64,000 nucleotides of DNA from Telmatactis stephensoni. Taxonomy: Eukaryota > Cnidaria > Anthozoa > Actiniaria > Isophelliidae. Shown one piece after another: positions 23,255 through 35,240 of this stretch; within the stretch, counting starts at the first letter, position 1, and each line of letters opens with the position of its first letter. The DNA is taken from NCBI GenBank assembly GCA_029948255.1, contig JALIZF010001802.1, positions 645,001 to 709,000 of the forward strand. Direction: 5' to 3'. The notes beneath the pieces are model-generated. The model was not told the origin of the DNA. It saw nothing but the letters and a program-made list of their open reading frames with translations, and ran no database searches. Made by a program: the position numbers and the translations under genes.

Positions 23255-24060
23255 GGACATAGGACTGTCCAGTATGTAACCGAACTTGGCGACTTACCAA
23301 CTAGACATCAAGGAAACACGCATAATATTCTCGATCTTGCGTTTACGAATAATACAGCTATGGTTAGTAAAATTAAAATAATCCCTGGAATTAGTCATCA
23401 TGACATGGTCCTGTTGGTCCTTTTTAAATTGTCATGTCGGAAGAAAAGAAATGTAAAATGCAAAGTCCATATCAGACAATACGCCGAATGAGGCCGAATT
23501 AGAGAAATGCTACACGAATTTACTGTTTCTTTAATGTTGAACATCTATGCCTCTTTTGATGAAATGTGGAACACTTTTGAGGCAAATATCCATAGTATTT
23601 TTAATGCTTGTATACCTCAAAAGACGACTTCCTCATGTTACAATCTTCCCTGGTTTAATAGATCTCTCAGCAGACAGTCAACAGCTACGCAGCGACTCTA
23701 TAAAAAAAGACCAGAAAATCATGCAATCCTGCTCACTGGAATGAGTTCCGTATAGCTAGGAAACATTTTCATAAGAACTTAAAGTCTACAAGACAGGAAT
23801 ATTCTCACCTTGGCGAGACAATCAAAGAAAATCCTAAGCGTTTTTGGTCTTTTGTTAAACACCTCAAAAAGGACAATCCAGGCGTTTCGGATTTTCAAGT
23901 TGATTGTAAGATCATAAGCAATAGTAAACTGAAATCTGAACTATTGAATAAACAGTTTTCTAGTGTGTATACCAAAGAAAATTTGTCCAGCATTTCCTTC
24001 ATTGGTAAAGATCCTAAACCAAGCAAAGGCCTAAACCTGCATAGCTGGCTCACAGGCTAA
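23255..24060 (+). pseudogene. Non-LTR retrotransposon endonuclease/linker fragment
   Basis: Broken plus frames encode the C-terminal part of an AP endonuclease domain and the linker before RT. DLPTRHQGNTHNILDLAFTN and IIPGISHHDMVL (23293-23410) fit the D-x-PTR...LDLVFTN...GISDHD pattern. It is followed by a NLPWFNRSLSRQ-like block, KRFWSFVKHLKKDNPG (about 23838-23885) and KSELLNKQFSSVYTKENL. The RT itself is absent; sequence is lost near 24060. At least three frame disruptions are present. It is the only endonuclease-bearing non-LTR fragment in the window, since other copies keep 3' ends. Confidence 0.7.
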
Positions 24061-24476
24061 ACTAAATGGTAGTACAATTTACACTGTTCGAAGTCTTCAC
24101 AGTACTGCTTGATAATGGTGTGGTTACAGAGCTCGTGTACTCCTATGTATCGTGTATCTCTCGTGTATCTGAGATGCGGACAGCCCATTCAACGATGTTA
24201 TTTGGCAATGGCCTATTAGAGTGATTAGAATGGTTACTTAACTGATGACACAAACGGTTCTGTTTCGAGAAACAGCCACCACAAAAATTCAGAACTTTGT
24301 CAACAAAGGACTTTACTGAGTAAGGATTAGACATTAGACACTAGTGCAAACGGTATCCACAAAACATTTGTATACTAAATTGTGCAATTTTATGCAAATT
24401 CTATTGTTTTCTATTGAGTGTTTAATTAGCATTATTTTTACTTTATTTAGTAATTTGTATTTCCCACATGTATTGT

Positions 24477-24720
24477 TTGGAGCAAGGATAGCACAGATGG
24501 TTAGTGCATGGCCTGATCAGCACAAGAGGTCCCGGGATTGATTCCCAGTGGCCTTCCATTCTCCTTTAATTAGCTTTAAATACGCGTAAGATGGACCACT
24601 GATGGATAGAAAAGGAATAGAGAATGCACCTTCAAAAGCTCCTCAAACAAAAGCCCCTAGCTCAAGAGAACTGGACAACTCTTCTGCACTCATCGAAGTA
24701 ATATATTACCTTTACCTTGT
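24477..24720 (+). mobile_element. tRNA-derived SINE
   Basis: It has an internal pol III A-box TAGCACAGATGG (24489-24500) and B-box GGATTGATTCC (24535-24545) at tRNA-like spacing, in a head that reads like a mutated tRNA. About 170 bp of unrelated body and a TTACC-type tail (near 24705-24716) follow. Lack of a foldable 3' acceptor, the long body and the tail argue against a real tRNA gene. Such SINEs are moved by non-LTR RTs. Confidence 0.65.
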
Positions 24721-27397
24721 TGCTGTTTGCACACAATTCTCGTAGAGCAGTTATCAACCCGTGAAATACAATTTAGCACATAAGGTACTACTGCACTGTA
24801 ACACCTTCGTGTTCTATATGTATTTGACTGTTACTCTTTAACTAGTGCACTTTGTTGTAGAGCTTCATATAATGAAAACCACTCTAGATATTTTTTCTCT
24901 TCCTTTTCTTTTACACTATACATACCAACTGTGTAAAACTATATAATGACAATTATTGTCATTACATAGTTTAATTCAATAGGTATGTTGCAATTGCTTC
25001 TTAAAACACTGGACATCACATTTCTATAGGTGGCTGAATCAATCTCAATTGTTTGGGGGGAGCATGCCCCCAGACCCCCCCCCCTAGCTGGTTGCTCTTG
25101 CCAGTTGCCAGTCAGTTGCCTCAGTTAACATTTCAGTATGACCATATACGGCACTAAGAGTATTTGTAGAATTACAAATTATGAGAGTGTTTATTGTACA
25201 AAAATACATGGTACTTTAATTGTGTATAAAAGTAACTCTTTATGCTTTTGTTACTTTTTATTAGGTGGAGGACAATATTTTTGACTGGTTAACACCTCAA
25301 AAAGAACCTACTGAGATGAGGTGAGATGTGCTCCTCTCCAAATATTGTTTAAGGGTGGACATGCAGAAGAAGATTGTTGAGATGCAGCTATAATAGAACT
25401 GGAAGCTGATGAGGTGAATGAGCCTGTACCTGCAGAAACTAGTTCTGGCAAGATGAAAGTTGATTAATATTATTATAACTGCACACATTGCAGCTAAATT
25501 CGTTGCATCATGATTTCAAACATCGGCAAGGGGTTTAACGTCTTTTCTCATCCATCATTCTTGGAGGCAGGGCTTACATGAAGTTGTTCATTGATTGCCT
25601 GATGAAATAAGCTCTACCCCAAACTGATTGATGGTTCAGAAAAATCGCAGATTCAAACAAAAAATCATATATTACTGGTTGCAATGCAACGATTTTGGCT
25701 GTAATTGTTCTTGATCATATCGTTGAGTTCAATATCATCTTAGTTTACTATTTTAATCACATACAAAATTCTGGATGCTGATTGGCTGAAATAAGTGCTG
25801 TTCAAATGTAATTGCACAAAAAGTCAGTGCAAAAAAGTGCAATTACAAACACAGAATTTTGATTTGTTTAAAAACAAAAGAAACTTTGCTATCCAATCAG
25901 GAAACACGTGTCACTATGACAACATGTGGTGGGAATTTCAAAACAACAACTAGACAAAAACAAAATGGTGGCATCTAGATTCAACAGATTCAGCCAAGAA
26001 ACAATTCATTGGTATAGGTAATCATATACAATATGACATTATGAAAGGCATAATATCTGGAACCAGTCTCACTGAACAAGAGAAAAAGTTTACCAACCAC
26101 AGTGCTCGCAAAACGGTCATCAAGAAGCTGAAAACCCACGTCTCCATGTCGAACGATCTTCTATTGCAAAGTTGACATAAAAGTCTTCAATCTCTTGATG
26201 ACTATGATGAAGCAGATGAACAAGAACAACGCTGTCTGTCTTTGGCAATAAGCAGTTGAAATAATAATGCAAATGGCCTTCAAAAGTACAGCTCATCAGG
26301 TCCAGGTGTTCGTCAACTGCTGCCTTCCAGGAGTGGAAATCCTCAAGTTCAGGTGGATAAAATCTGGCCACAACAAGTTGATATTCCCAGTCAACTGTCA
26401 TCCATGGCTTCTTAAAACCAAAATCTGCTTAACACCTTCAACAATTGTCAAGTTGCATTCAACTTCACAACCCTGCAAAAGTCGTATTGTGAACCAACAA
26501 CACAGAGCAGAAAAGAAAGCAACGATATCATTTCCTTCATGATGATGACGCTCAGTAATAATGTCCAGACATAATTTGTCAATTTAGTCCATCATTGTGG
26601 CATCAAAACACTTAAAATAACTTTTTTTCTTAAATTATTTAGATTGAACTGTTGTGTAAACTGAAAAATCAATTTAAAATGCTTTTAGATTGCATATTAT
26701 GGTTTTCCGATTGTTTGTATCAATCACGTGAACAAATAAAAACGAGTGACGCCTGACTATTTGCTTTTTATTTCGTCTATTTGCAAAACGGACAAAACAA
26801 TTTTGATTGCAATTTTGAAAAACACACTCGTTCAAATTTATTCCAAATTGAACTCGTAACCGTATGATTACCTATACATATTGCATTTGTATTTATTTAT
26901 ATTTATATTGTTTACTATTTATATTTGACATTTAAATTTAAAAAATTCACAATCTCCTTCTAGCATTTCTCATTGATAAGTTTTTCATATGCTCTCCAGC
27001 TTTTTCAGACCCAGAGAAAGAAACTTCAGGTCCAGAGAAAGAAATTTGCCTTTTTGAAGTCAAATATCTTTAGTGCCCTCAAAAGATTAACAAGGATGTC
27101 TGTCCCAACCAAAGTATTGTGAAACTTGATGGGCCAATTAAGCAACCATATGAGGTAATTAACATGCTTCAAAGAAGTGATGGAGCATCTTCCAAATGTT
27201 TCAGGATAGTTTCTGAATTGACTGTGGCTTTCCTTTCATCTGTTATTTCATTTACCATCATAGTGCTGTGGAGAAGTCCAGCAAATAGCAAAATACCAAG
27301 ATGTCGCTGTAAAGAAACAAATTTGTACTTAAATGTTATAACTTTTATATGGATGTGTTCCTGTATCCTTCTACTTCATTAGGCCCTTTGACTTTTG
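24721..27397. other. Mostly non-coding; weak exon candidates
   Basis: A short palindrome lies at 24934-24971 (AACTATATAATGACAATT and its complement). A possible 57-bp exon follows ATTAG at 25264 and precedes GTGAGATG (25265-25321). At 27010-27155, after a TTTTTCAG acceptor, frames give PEKETSGPEKEICLFEVKYL, a stop, then NQSIVKLDGPIKQPYE before GTAATT. They could be decayed exons of a host gene, but nothing is recognised. The minus frame 26401-26120 is open but unidentified. Confidence 0.25.
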
Positions 27398-27732
27398 AAA
27401 TTGTCATTTTCTGCAGGAAAATTGATATTTATGAGTAATACTTACCAAAAATCTAAAATGAATGATGCTAATTTGCCGTGAAACTATATGCTCCAGGACA
27501 ATAGGGAATAAATTTCCGTTTGTGAGTATACATACCTGGTGACCAGGCCCTCTTACCTCGTTTTTATTGTTCAGCGAAGAAGCTCCCCACTCAGGCTGTA
27601 AAGAAAAAAACAGCAGGGAGGTGGAATACATTCTGGCAGGAATGTGAGTGGGCAAAATCTTTTAGATTTTAAATAAATATTACTAAATATATTACTCCTA
27701 TGTATCAATTTTCCTGCAGAAAATGACATATA
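27398..27732. repeat. Foldback repeat with about 40-bp arms
   Basis: The left arm, TGTCATTTTCTGCAGGAAAA and onward from about 27400, is the inverted complement of about 27685-27730. Identity is near perfect over 26 bp and then partial through GAGTAAT. The 250-bp interior is non-coding. It may be a MITE; no target duplication was recognised. Confidence 0.5.
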
Positions 27733-27801
27733 TTTTGTAAACATGGCCTAAAATCTAAAATGGATAGCTGAATATCATGCCAGGAGGCAGCATAGTTACA
27801 G

Positions 27802-27993
27802 ACTGAGTACCTTTTGATGATAGCAACCAGAAGAACATTTTCCCAAGCAAAATCATTGGATTGGATGACAAGAGCAAGTCTTTACCAACCAAATGTTGAG
27901 GAGCCGCCAAGCCCTAGTTCTTCATTCTCTCACCTGCAAACTCATAAAAATGTTGAAGAAGCAATGGAATTGGCAATTCCTAGGTCCTTGAAG
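27802..27993 (+). other. Possible internal exon, 64 codons
   Basis: A GTTACAG acceptor-like end precedes a 192-bp fully open stretch in phase 0, followed by GTAAATTG as a donor-like site. The peptide is Ser/Pro-rich (EEPPSPSSSFSHL) with a short helical end. No flanking exon is recognised and no family is known to me. It is weak evidence. Confidence 0.2.
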
Positions 27994-28499
27994 GTAAATT
28001 GTTTTTCATTTCTAAGATCGAACGTCATAGTGAAAAGCTGATACAATAGTCCTCGAAAACCACAGACAAAATTTGTCATATTTGTAAACATTAAGTGCAT
28101 CTAATAGTAATAAGTTCTGAAATCGTGCAACAATTGTGTTGATCATATTATAGTTAAGCATGCACTCAAAAAAAACTACAAGAAAATCAGGAGAAAACAC
28201 TGGTCAGGAGTACTCTTACTTGAGCTCTTACTTGTTATAGACGTAGTGGCACTTATTGTTTGAGTTTTCTTGTAGCGTGTATCTCCTGGGTCACTTTGAG
28301 TCCACGAACTTTGCTTCTGGTCAAGAGGCATCAAAACATGAGGTTTGAAGCATACAGGAATATGATTATCATTAACTGCAATCTACGTTTACCTTTATTA
28401 TCGCTTCTGTGTCAGCTGAAGCTAACTGGCTATGAACAGAAGTACAGGCATCAGCATATTTTTGTGTTTTACGAAGCCTAGCACACAACAGGAATCTAC

Positions 28500-28526
28500 A
28501 TAATAATAATAATAATAATAATTTAT
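28500..28526. repeat. (ATA)n tail of the minus-strand L2/CR1 element
   Basis: About nine ATA units mark the 3' end of the minus-strand element. Next to them is the AAGCGCTTA / TAAGCGCT pair (28535-28562), likely a conserved 3' UTR hairpin. Confidence 0.8.
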
Positions 28527-29735
28527 TTGTAAAGCGCTTATACAAATCTGCTCTAAGCGCTGAAAATAATAATAAAATTGATAATAATAATTATAACAGT
28601 AATAATTGCAAGGTACAGAAATTAATCATAGAAAGCTAACTTAAAAAGGTATGTCTTAAGTTCCCTTTTAAAAGACGTAAGACAGACAATGTTCCGAAGG
28701 TTTGTAGGAAGCGAATTCCATAGCATAGGTGCAGAAACCTGAAAAGAACGGTAACCATAGCTTTTTAAATTATAAGAAGACGATGTCAGTAGCATCTTAT
28801 CAGCAGAACGAAGACATCTAGCAGGTTTGTATTTAGAAATTAAATTGCTTATATAGGATGGAGCTAACCCGTGCAAAGCTTTAAAGGTAAACAAAATAAT
28901 CTTATAGTTTATACGATAATAAATTGGCAGCCAGTGAAGATTAAAAAGAACAGGAGTAATGTGGTCATGTTTCTTTGATAAGGTGACGAGGCGAGCAGCA
29001 GAGTTCTGTACATATTGTAATTTGTCCAGTAGAGTCCTTGGGAGTCCATATAAAAGAGAGTTACAGTTATCAAGGCGCGAGGTTATGAAAGCATGGACAA
29101 GAGTTTCAGCAGTCTTCATTGAGATGAATTTACGTATACGGGCAATGTTACGTAGATGATAAAATGACGTTTTACAGATATTATTTACATGAGGTACCAT
29201 TGACATAGAAGAATCAAAAATAACACCAATGTTCCTTGCTTTAGATGAAGGATGAATCTGATCATTGCCAAAATTAAGAACAGGATGTGACAATTGAGGA
29301 TCAAATTTCGAAGATATCATAAGGAATTCGGTCTTGTCTTTATTTAGCTTAAGTTTATTTGCAGTCATCCAGACATTAACATCACTAAGGCAGCATTCAA
29401 TTCTTTTCATAGCATCACTAAGAGACAAATCATCATTACAAGAGAAGGGCAAAAACATCTGAGTGTCATCTGCATACAAATGGAAAGACATGTTATGATG
29501 ACGAAGGATATCACCAATAGGAGAAGTATACAATAAATACAAAAAAGGACCAAGGACGGAGCCTTGAGGTACACCACACTTTAAATCAAGGACTTTTGAC
29601 GAACAACCATTAATTGAAACATATTGAGAACGATCGGTGAGATAGGATTCAAACCACTGTAACGCTTTACCACAAATACCAAACCTTGAATGCAGACGAT
29701 TAAGAAGAATTGTATGGTCCACAGTCCACATCTTG
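28527..29735 (-). pseudogene. L2/CR1-type reverse transcriptase, 5'-truncated but open
   Basis: The minus frame from 29735 to the stop at 28622 is uninterrupted over about 369 codons. It starts inside the palm domain ([16 protein letters not shown]; the preceding aspartate motif is cut off). It has [16 protein letters not shown], the catalytic LYADDTQMF, the [11 protein letters not shown] block, and the C-terminal block [11 protein letters not shown] ... [16 protein letters not shown] ... [13 protein letters not shown]. The first methionine in the frame is not the true start. It is the best preserved non-LTR copy in the window and looks recent, since a dead copy kept a long open frame. Fingers and endonuclease are lacking. 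Confidence 0.9.
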
Positions 29736-32700
29736 GGTTTGAAGAGCTTGCAGCTTCTGCTAACCGATTTTCATGGCTTAAAAGCTCGTGGAGTGTCTAC
29801 AAAACAAATTCGAGGAAATTAAAACAAACTTCAAATATTTCCCGTTTGTCATTGATAAAATGCTTACCTCAACTTTTCTACATTTTCCATAGAAGATGTT
29901 TCCGAAACATTTTCGATCAATTTCCGAAAATGAACGACGGAGGAACGGAAATAGGACCTTTTTAAATCCTCTTTTTCTCGCAATGTAAAAGTTGAGAAGT
30001 TATCTCGCTTTGTGTAGTGATTAACAATGAACTTCTTTTTCCAAATGCCCCATTTTCTCTGAAGGGGGCTTGTAAGCGTACACTTAAGTGGTAGGCAGGA
30101 TCACCATAAAGACACACAGAGTCACCATTTATCTTTATGCATGTTGGTTAAGGCTATCTAACAATTGCAAGCCAGCAAGAATACCGGCATCATGTCTTTT
30201 TCCTTCTGTAAAAAGGTCATTGAACAAGGATTAACAGTGTAATGACAACTAATTTTCTTATGAACTGTATGATTTTCATTCTTATTCACAATTCAGATTT
30301 ATATCAGTTGCATGAATAAAATGTAAACAAGTTACTGACTGGGCAAAATAGGTTTGCTATCAGCCCAGCCCTGCCCTGCCCTTATTATGGCGATTGGTCG
30401 AATTGCATGCAAAAATTTGCAAACTGACCAATCTGATGCAAAAACCACCCTAACTAAAGAATTTATTAAATATTAATATATATCTATAGAGCATATGAGA
30501 ATACACTTGGCTTCATCTTGATCGGATAAAACGTCATTACCCTAAGATCAATATATGTCTCAGAGACAAAAATACCAAACTTTGACCTTTAACCCTAGCT
30601 CTCCTATTGGTCCGATCTCAGAGTTATAAAGACAGGGCAATAGAGCATCTCAAATACTGCTATGTGTGTGAGTACCAGGCCTACCCCGCATTTTCAGGGT
30701 ATGTAAAGGAGGGTAACATTTTTACCCGCTAAAGGTCTACTGTAGTAACACACTGGCTACTTTACTAAGGTTTTCCCACTTCAGGGTTAATTTATATTTT
30801 TGCTTTTTAAAAATCAGGCATTTAACGTATCAAGACGAGAGAGTCATAGAATGATGTATAGTTTGACTGATTCAGACCAGTACCTCTCGACTTACATGGA
30901 AAATTACATGTTTTTTCTAACATGCAAATACGACGAAAATTTTGAGACCGTCATTTTACAAAGAAGTTTTACTCGATTTTTTTTTTCTTTTGATATGTTC
31001 TGGTGCTTGGTACAAAGCAATCACACACGTGGTTTCAAGACCTATTCTTCAATCAAGAATATTTGACACATTTTTTTCTTATTTATAATAAAAATAAAGA
31101 CAAAATTGTAAAAAAATCAGGTTTTGTTTGTAGGCATTGATAAGTATATGAATGTCCTTGTCTAAATATGTACTACATTTTGTACATACATTGTTTTTGG
31201 GCATTTGGCTTTAATCAGGGTTCAGGGTTAAAAGGTCAGAATGCAGGTATTTGACTTGGTGAATTTTTTGAAATCTTGGATTTTTCAAAAAAAATTGTAA
31301 CTCTTATTACTCAGCGGTGTTTTAGGCTAGAACGTTTTCCTTTGACTATGTAATAGCCTCAATCGCCGGCATCTTACAATATGATTTTTATGAATAAATT
31401 TGCATTCATGAATATTTTATGATTTTTTTCTGTTTTTACTTTTTGACCAATAACAGCTCAGGAATTTATTTAAATGCTAAATAATTTTTATAGTTATTTT
31501 AGATACTATTAATGTGCATTAGCACAAAAAATATAACAACATTTGGTTGAATTCTTAATTTTTGACGATTTTTAAAAAAATTAAGTGATTTTAAACCCTA
31601 ATTTCGGTTTAAAAGAAGCCGCTAGAGTCAGGTGATTTCCAATGACGTAAAAGGACAACTCTTCATCTTGCTGGATAATGACATTTTATGGCTTAATAAG
31701 GAATTGGGAACATTTGATGATTTTATTCTAAAGTAACATCATTAAAAAAAATCAAAAAAATCATTACTAATTAAAAATTCAACCAATCACAACCATTTTC
31801 ATATATGATGTGTGCATAATTAGTATTTACAACATATTAAAAGATCTAAGTAATATGTTGAAAAGCAACGAATATAAGTCCATGCATATATTTTGAGTTA
31901 ATTAGTTCAAAACAACCCTTATTTCTCACCCTTAAATTTAACCTATGACCTTGATTTTTCTTGTGCGTGATCGCTTAACCCAAGGCTTTCAGATAAAGGA
32001 TTTTTGAAGAAATACCACTAAATCCTTCAGGAGATCATTTTTAAATATTGTAAAATTCATTAAAAATTCACATTTTGACCTTTGACCTTGTGTACAGGTC
32101 AAAGTGTCAGACATTTAAAGGACTACCTTTGATTAAGTTTTGAGAATTTTCCAGTAAGGTTTACTATGTCAAACATGAGAAATTGTTTTCAATTTTCAAG
32201 GGCTTAGACCCCCCCAAAGATGACCCCCCCTAAAAATGTCATCAACATATAAAATATAGCTCTACCAACATAGATAACATATATATACTTTTTTTTGCTA
32301 GTTTACTAGGCACTTTTGCGAGATATTAGGCCTAAAACTTTGGAATAATGACAAATTTGAAAGCTAATAGCTAAGTAACCAAGCCTTCCTGGCCAATGAT
32401 ATCTACCCTACATAAACTTGATGCAGTGTGCTACACAACAGTATAAGTGCGCAATTCAGGGGTAAAAGTATTCTCGAGTTATGTCTCATCAAATATCGAC
32501 GTTGTAGTGGCACTTCGAAAAAATTTCCAACTTATTTTAAAAATATGTTTGGTATTCAAAAATCTGTAAAATATTAACTATTCTATCTTAGACCAATAAA
32601 TGTAGCTGTGATTCTGGGGTACAGCATAATGTAGAGAAAAAAATCATATAATAAATCTATAGGGTACTTGAGGGGAGGGTAAACCTTCACAAGTCTACTT

Positions 32701-33847
32701 CCGGTTTTTCCCATTTTTCACAAACTGAAAATTTAAAAAAATCATAAAATATTCTATTTTTTTTATTATTCAAACAGGTCGTCACACACGCTCTAGTGTT
32801 TATTAAAACAGCCATACAAAAATCCAGCACTTAAATTGAATATTTAATGATTTATTTTCGAAAAAATAAAGAAAAATCTATAAAATATTCCTATTACAAT
32901 TTGTATACAAACTAAAACCATATTCGTAAAGTCATATGTAAGTAGTATTTTTGATATAATTATCAGAGCTGTTGAACTCAAAGTATAGGATATATGATGC
33001 CATACACTTTAAACACAAAAAAAATTGTCAAATATTAAGATTAACAACAACTGACTTGCAAATTAGTTTGTGCATGCCTGGGCATTAGTAGTATTTTTGG
33101 TATGAATATGAAAAATATCCAAGTAAATCGCTTTGAGCTACAGCCAATAAATTACTTTTTTTGGACCTTGGGCTTCCTGTGTCGAGCACGTGGCGAGAAA
33201 AGCCGCATTTTCTTCTGCTCGTGTTTTTTTGCTTTTTTCGTGCTGTTTGATGCGTTTTGGACCGGAACAAACCTCGGGTTGTTGTAGGTAAATCAACGTT
33301 TCACGTAGTGCACGTTCTGTGGCCACACCCATTTTGGTTGCTTCATTAGAAGTGCAGTAAGTTCATACTTTTTCTTGCCCTTTTTCTTGTAGATTTTACA
33401 GATTGGACCTATGTTAAAAAGTTAATAGTTGTACAGACAGTTAGCTAGGTGAGTACATGTTACTTCTATCAGGGGGGGTTAAGCTGAACTGCGTTATTTC
33501 GGGTTCAAAGAAAATTTTGTATTTTGATATTGTAAAAAATCACAAAATATCTTTTATATTTATATTTCTGTTTGTATAATTTTTTTTAATTTTTTTTAAT
33601 TTTTTTAGTTTTGAAAATTAATAAAATGTTCACAATACTTTGAATGAATTTGAGGTTCATTACGTAGCTTAAGCACGTTGTCCTCTCATGGAAAAGAGGT
33701 TGATTAAGTTTTTCTTTACTTTAGAATGGCCACTTTTGATTTCTAGCAAAAAATATATATCTCGACTTGTGTCGAAAACAACCCACGTACTACAAAGTGT
33801 CGGTATACGACGGATCTATTAGAAGATCTAATTGAATACGTATATTG
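29736..33847. other. Long AT-rich non-coding region
   Basis: I see no gene, RNA gene or element body with support. It contains poly-A/T tracts, a few TTTGACCTTTGACC words (near 30580 and 32072), a CCCCCC pair near 32212-32230 and GGGGGG near 33470. Open frames on both strands at 33085-33332 overlap each other and look random. Confidence 0.4.
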
Positions 33848-35232
33848 AAATAATTTGAGAAACTTGAAGAAACAATACGTCGTAGAACTGGAATTCTTTA
33901 ATGTGCGAATTTTCGACTAGCCAATACTAGTCTTCATCAGGCTAAAAAAGGATTACAATTGGAATCGGTAAATGTATATATAAGATGTGGATATAGGAAG
34001 TGACGTAACAGGAAATAGATATACAAGTTTACAAATGTGGCAAATAGACGGAAATTACAGTAAAGATAAGAAATGGTAATACTTATAACAGCATATGTAT
34101 AAAAAGAATGGAAATAAAACTAAAACGTCTCATCGCGTTTATTAAGGCCATTGGGTTCTAGAGTATTAGCTAGATTTATATAGTGAGCTTCTTTAGCTTT
34201 GCGAATGGCATCACGGGAAGAGCAGATTTGTTCAATAGGGATTAATAGAATGTTAGAGGCAGTATGATTAGCGCTGTTTAAGAAATGATCAGAAACAGTG
34301 GTGGGGGCCGATTTAATATTAGTTTTGTCAACAGGTCTTCTGTGTTCGTTAAATCTGTCTTTGAGTCGTCGTTTAGTTTCACCGATGTACTGTTTATTAC
34401 AAAGAGTGCATTGGATCATGTAAATAACGTTTTTAGAATTACAGGTTATATGAGAATTAATAGTACGGGTTAAACCAGTAGAGGAGAATGTTATTTCTTT
34501 AGTACCGTGAGCAATGAAATTACAAGTGAGGCAGCGATTAGAGTCACAACGAAAGATACCTCGTGGAGTAGTGTTCGTATTATTAGAAGAAGAGAGTTCC
34601 GGAAGTTTGGCTGTAACCAAAAGGTCTCGCAGATTAGGAGAGCGCCGAAAAGCAACAACAGGAAGTTCTGAAAAAACTTCCTTACAGCGATTAGAAGAGT
34701 GGAGTATGTTGAAATGTTTCTTGATGATAGATGAAATGGATGGTAACATGGGATTATAAGTTAGAATGAATGGGATGCGGTTAGTAGATGATTTGGGCTT
34801 GGGTTGTAAAGCAACATGTCGAGGTACATCGGCAGCTCTGTTAATTTGTTTTTTAAGGAAATTAAGTGAATAGCCACGTTTGAGGAGATATGAAATTAAT
34901 TCAGAAGAGCGAGTTTTGAAAGATTGATCAGTGGAGCAAATACGTCTAAGACGTAATGCAAGACTGTATGGGATGGCCTTTTTTGTATGAGATGGGTGAC
35001 ATGATGAGAAAAGAAGATGCTGATGCTTGTCGGTGGGTTTAGAATAAAGGTCAGTTTCAATAGAACCGTTAGCAATAGAAACGTTAACATCTAGAAAAGG
35101 AACGTTAGTGGAAGAGTGAGCGTAGGTAAATTTGATGGTAGGATGAATATTATTAAGATAATCGGTGAAAATTTTCAGGTTATCTAGACCATGTGTCCAG
35201 ATCATGAAAATGTCGTCAATATATCTTAACCA
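33848..35232 (-). mobile_element. Penelope-like element, 5'-truncated copy A
   Basis: On the minus strand the frame (35235 to 34120) begins at the RT catalytic box YIDDIFMIWTHG (about 35225) and continues through the RT thumb (NVPFLDVNVSI, KPTDKHQHLLFSSCHPSH). It has a Cys-rich CDSNRCLTCNF linker and a complete GIY-YIG endonuclease (VIYMIQCTLCNKQYIGET, RLKDRFNEHRR) before the stop near 34120. Penelope-like elements combine RT and GIY-YIG. The 3' part ends at 33848 with a hammerhead-like core. Everything upstream of the catalytic box is missing. The remaining frame is intact. Confidence 0.92.
33891..33940 (-). ncRNA. Hammerhead-ribozyme-like core in Penelope-like element copy A
   Basis: On the minus strand CTGATGA (33940-33934) is followed by stem II GACTAG/CTAGTC with a six-base loop, then GAAA. 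Stem III AATTC/GAATT closes a ten-base loop, and C at 33891 is in the cleavage position. Hammerhead motifs in Penelope-like retroelements are established. Stem I partners are not evident by eye, so activity is uncertain. Confidence 0.55.
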
Positions 35233-35240
35233 AGTGTTAA

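Noticed and set aside
24489..24560. Functional tRNA gene
   Set aside because: A- and B-boxes are present but acceptor pairing is absent and a long body with a tail follows, so it is a SINE.
26120..26401. 93-codon minus frame
   Set aside because: Open but with no recognisable family, no start context and no flanking exon. It was left as unidentified sequence.
33085..33332. Overlapping frames on both strands near 33.2 kb
   Set aside because: Short, without motif, and overlapping each other; no splice context.
34285..34759. Plus frames opposite the Penelope endonuclease
   Set aside because: Antisense shadows of the minus-strand RT/GIY-YIG frame, mirrored again at 35636-36107.
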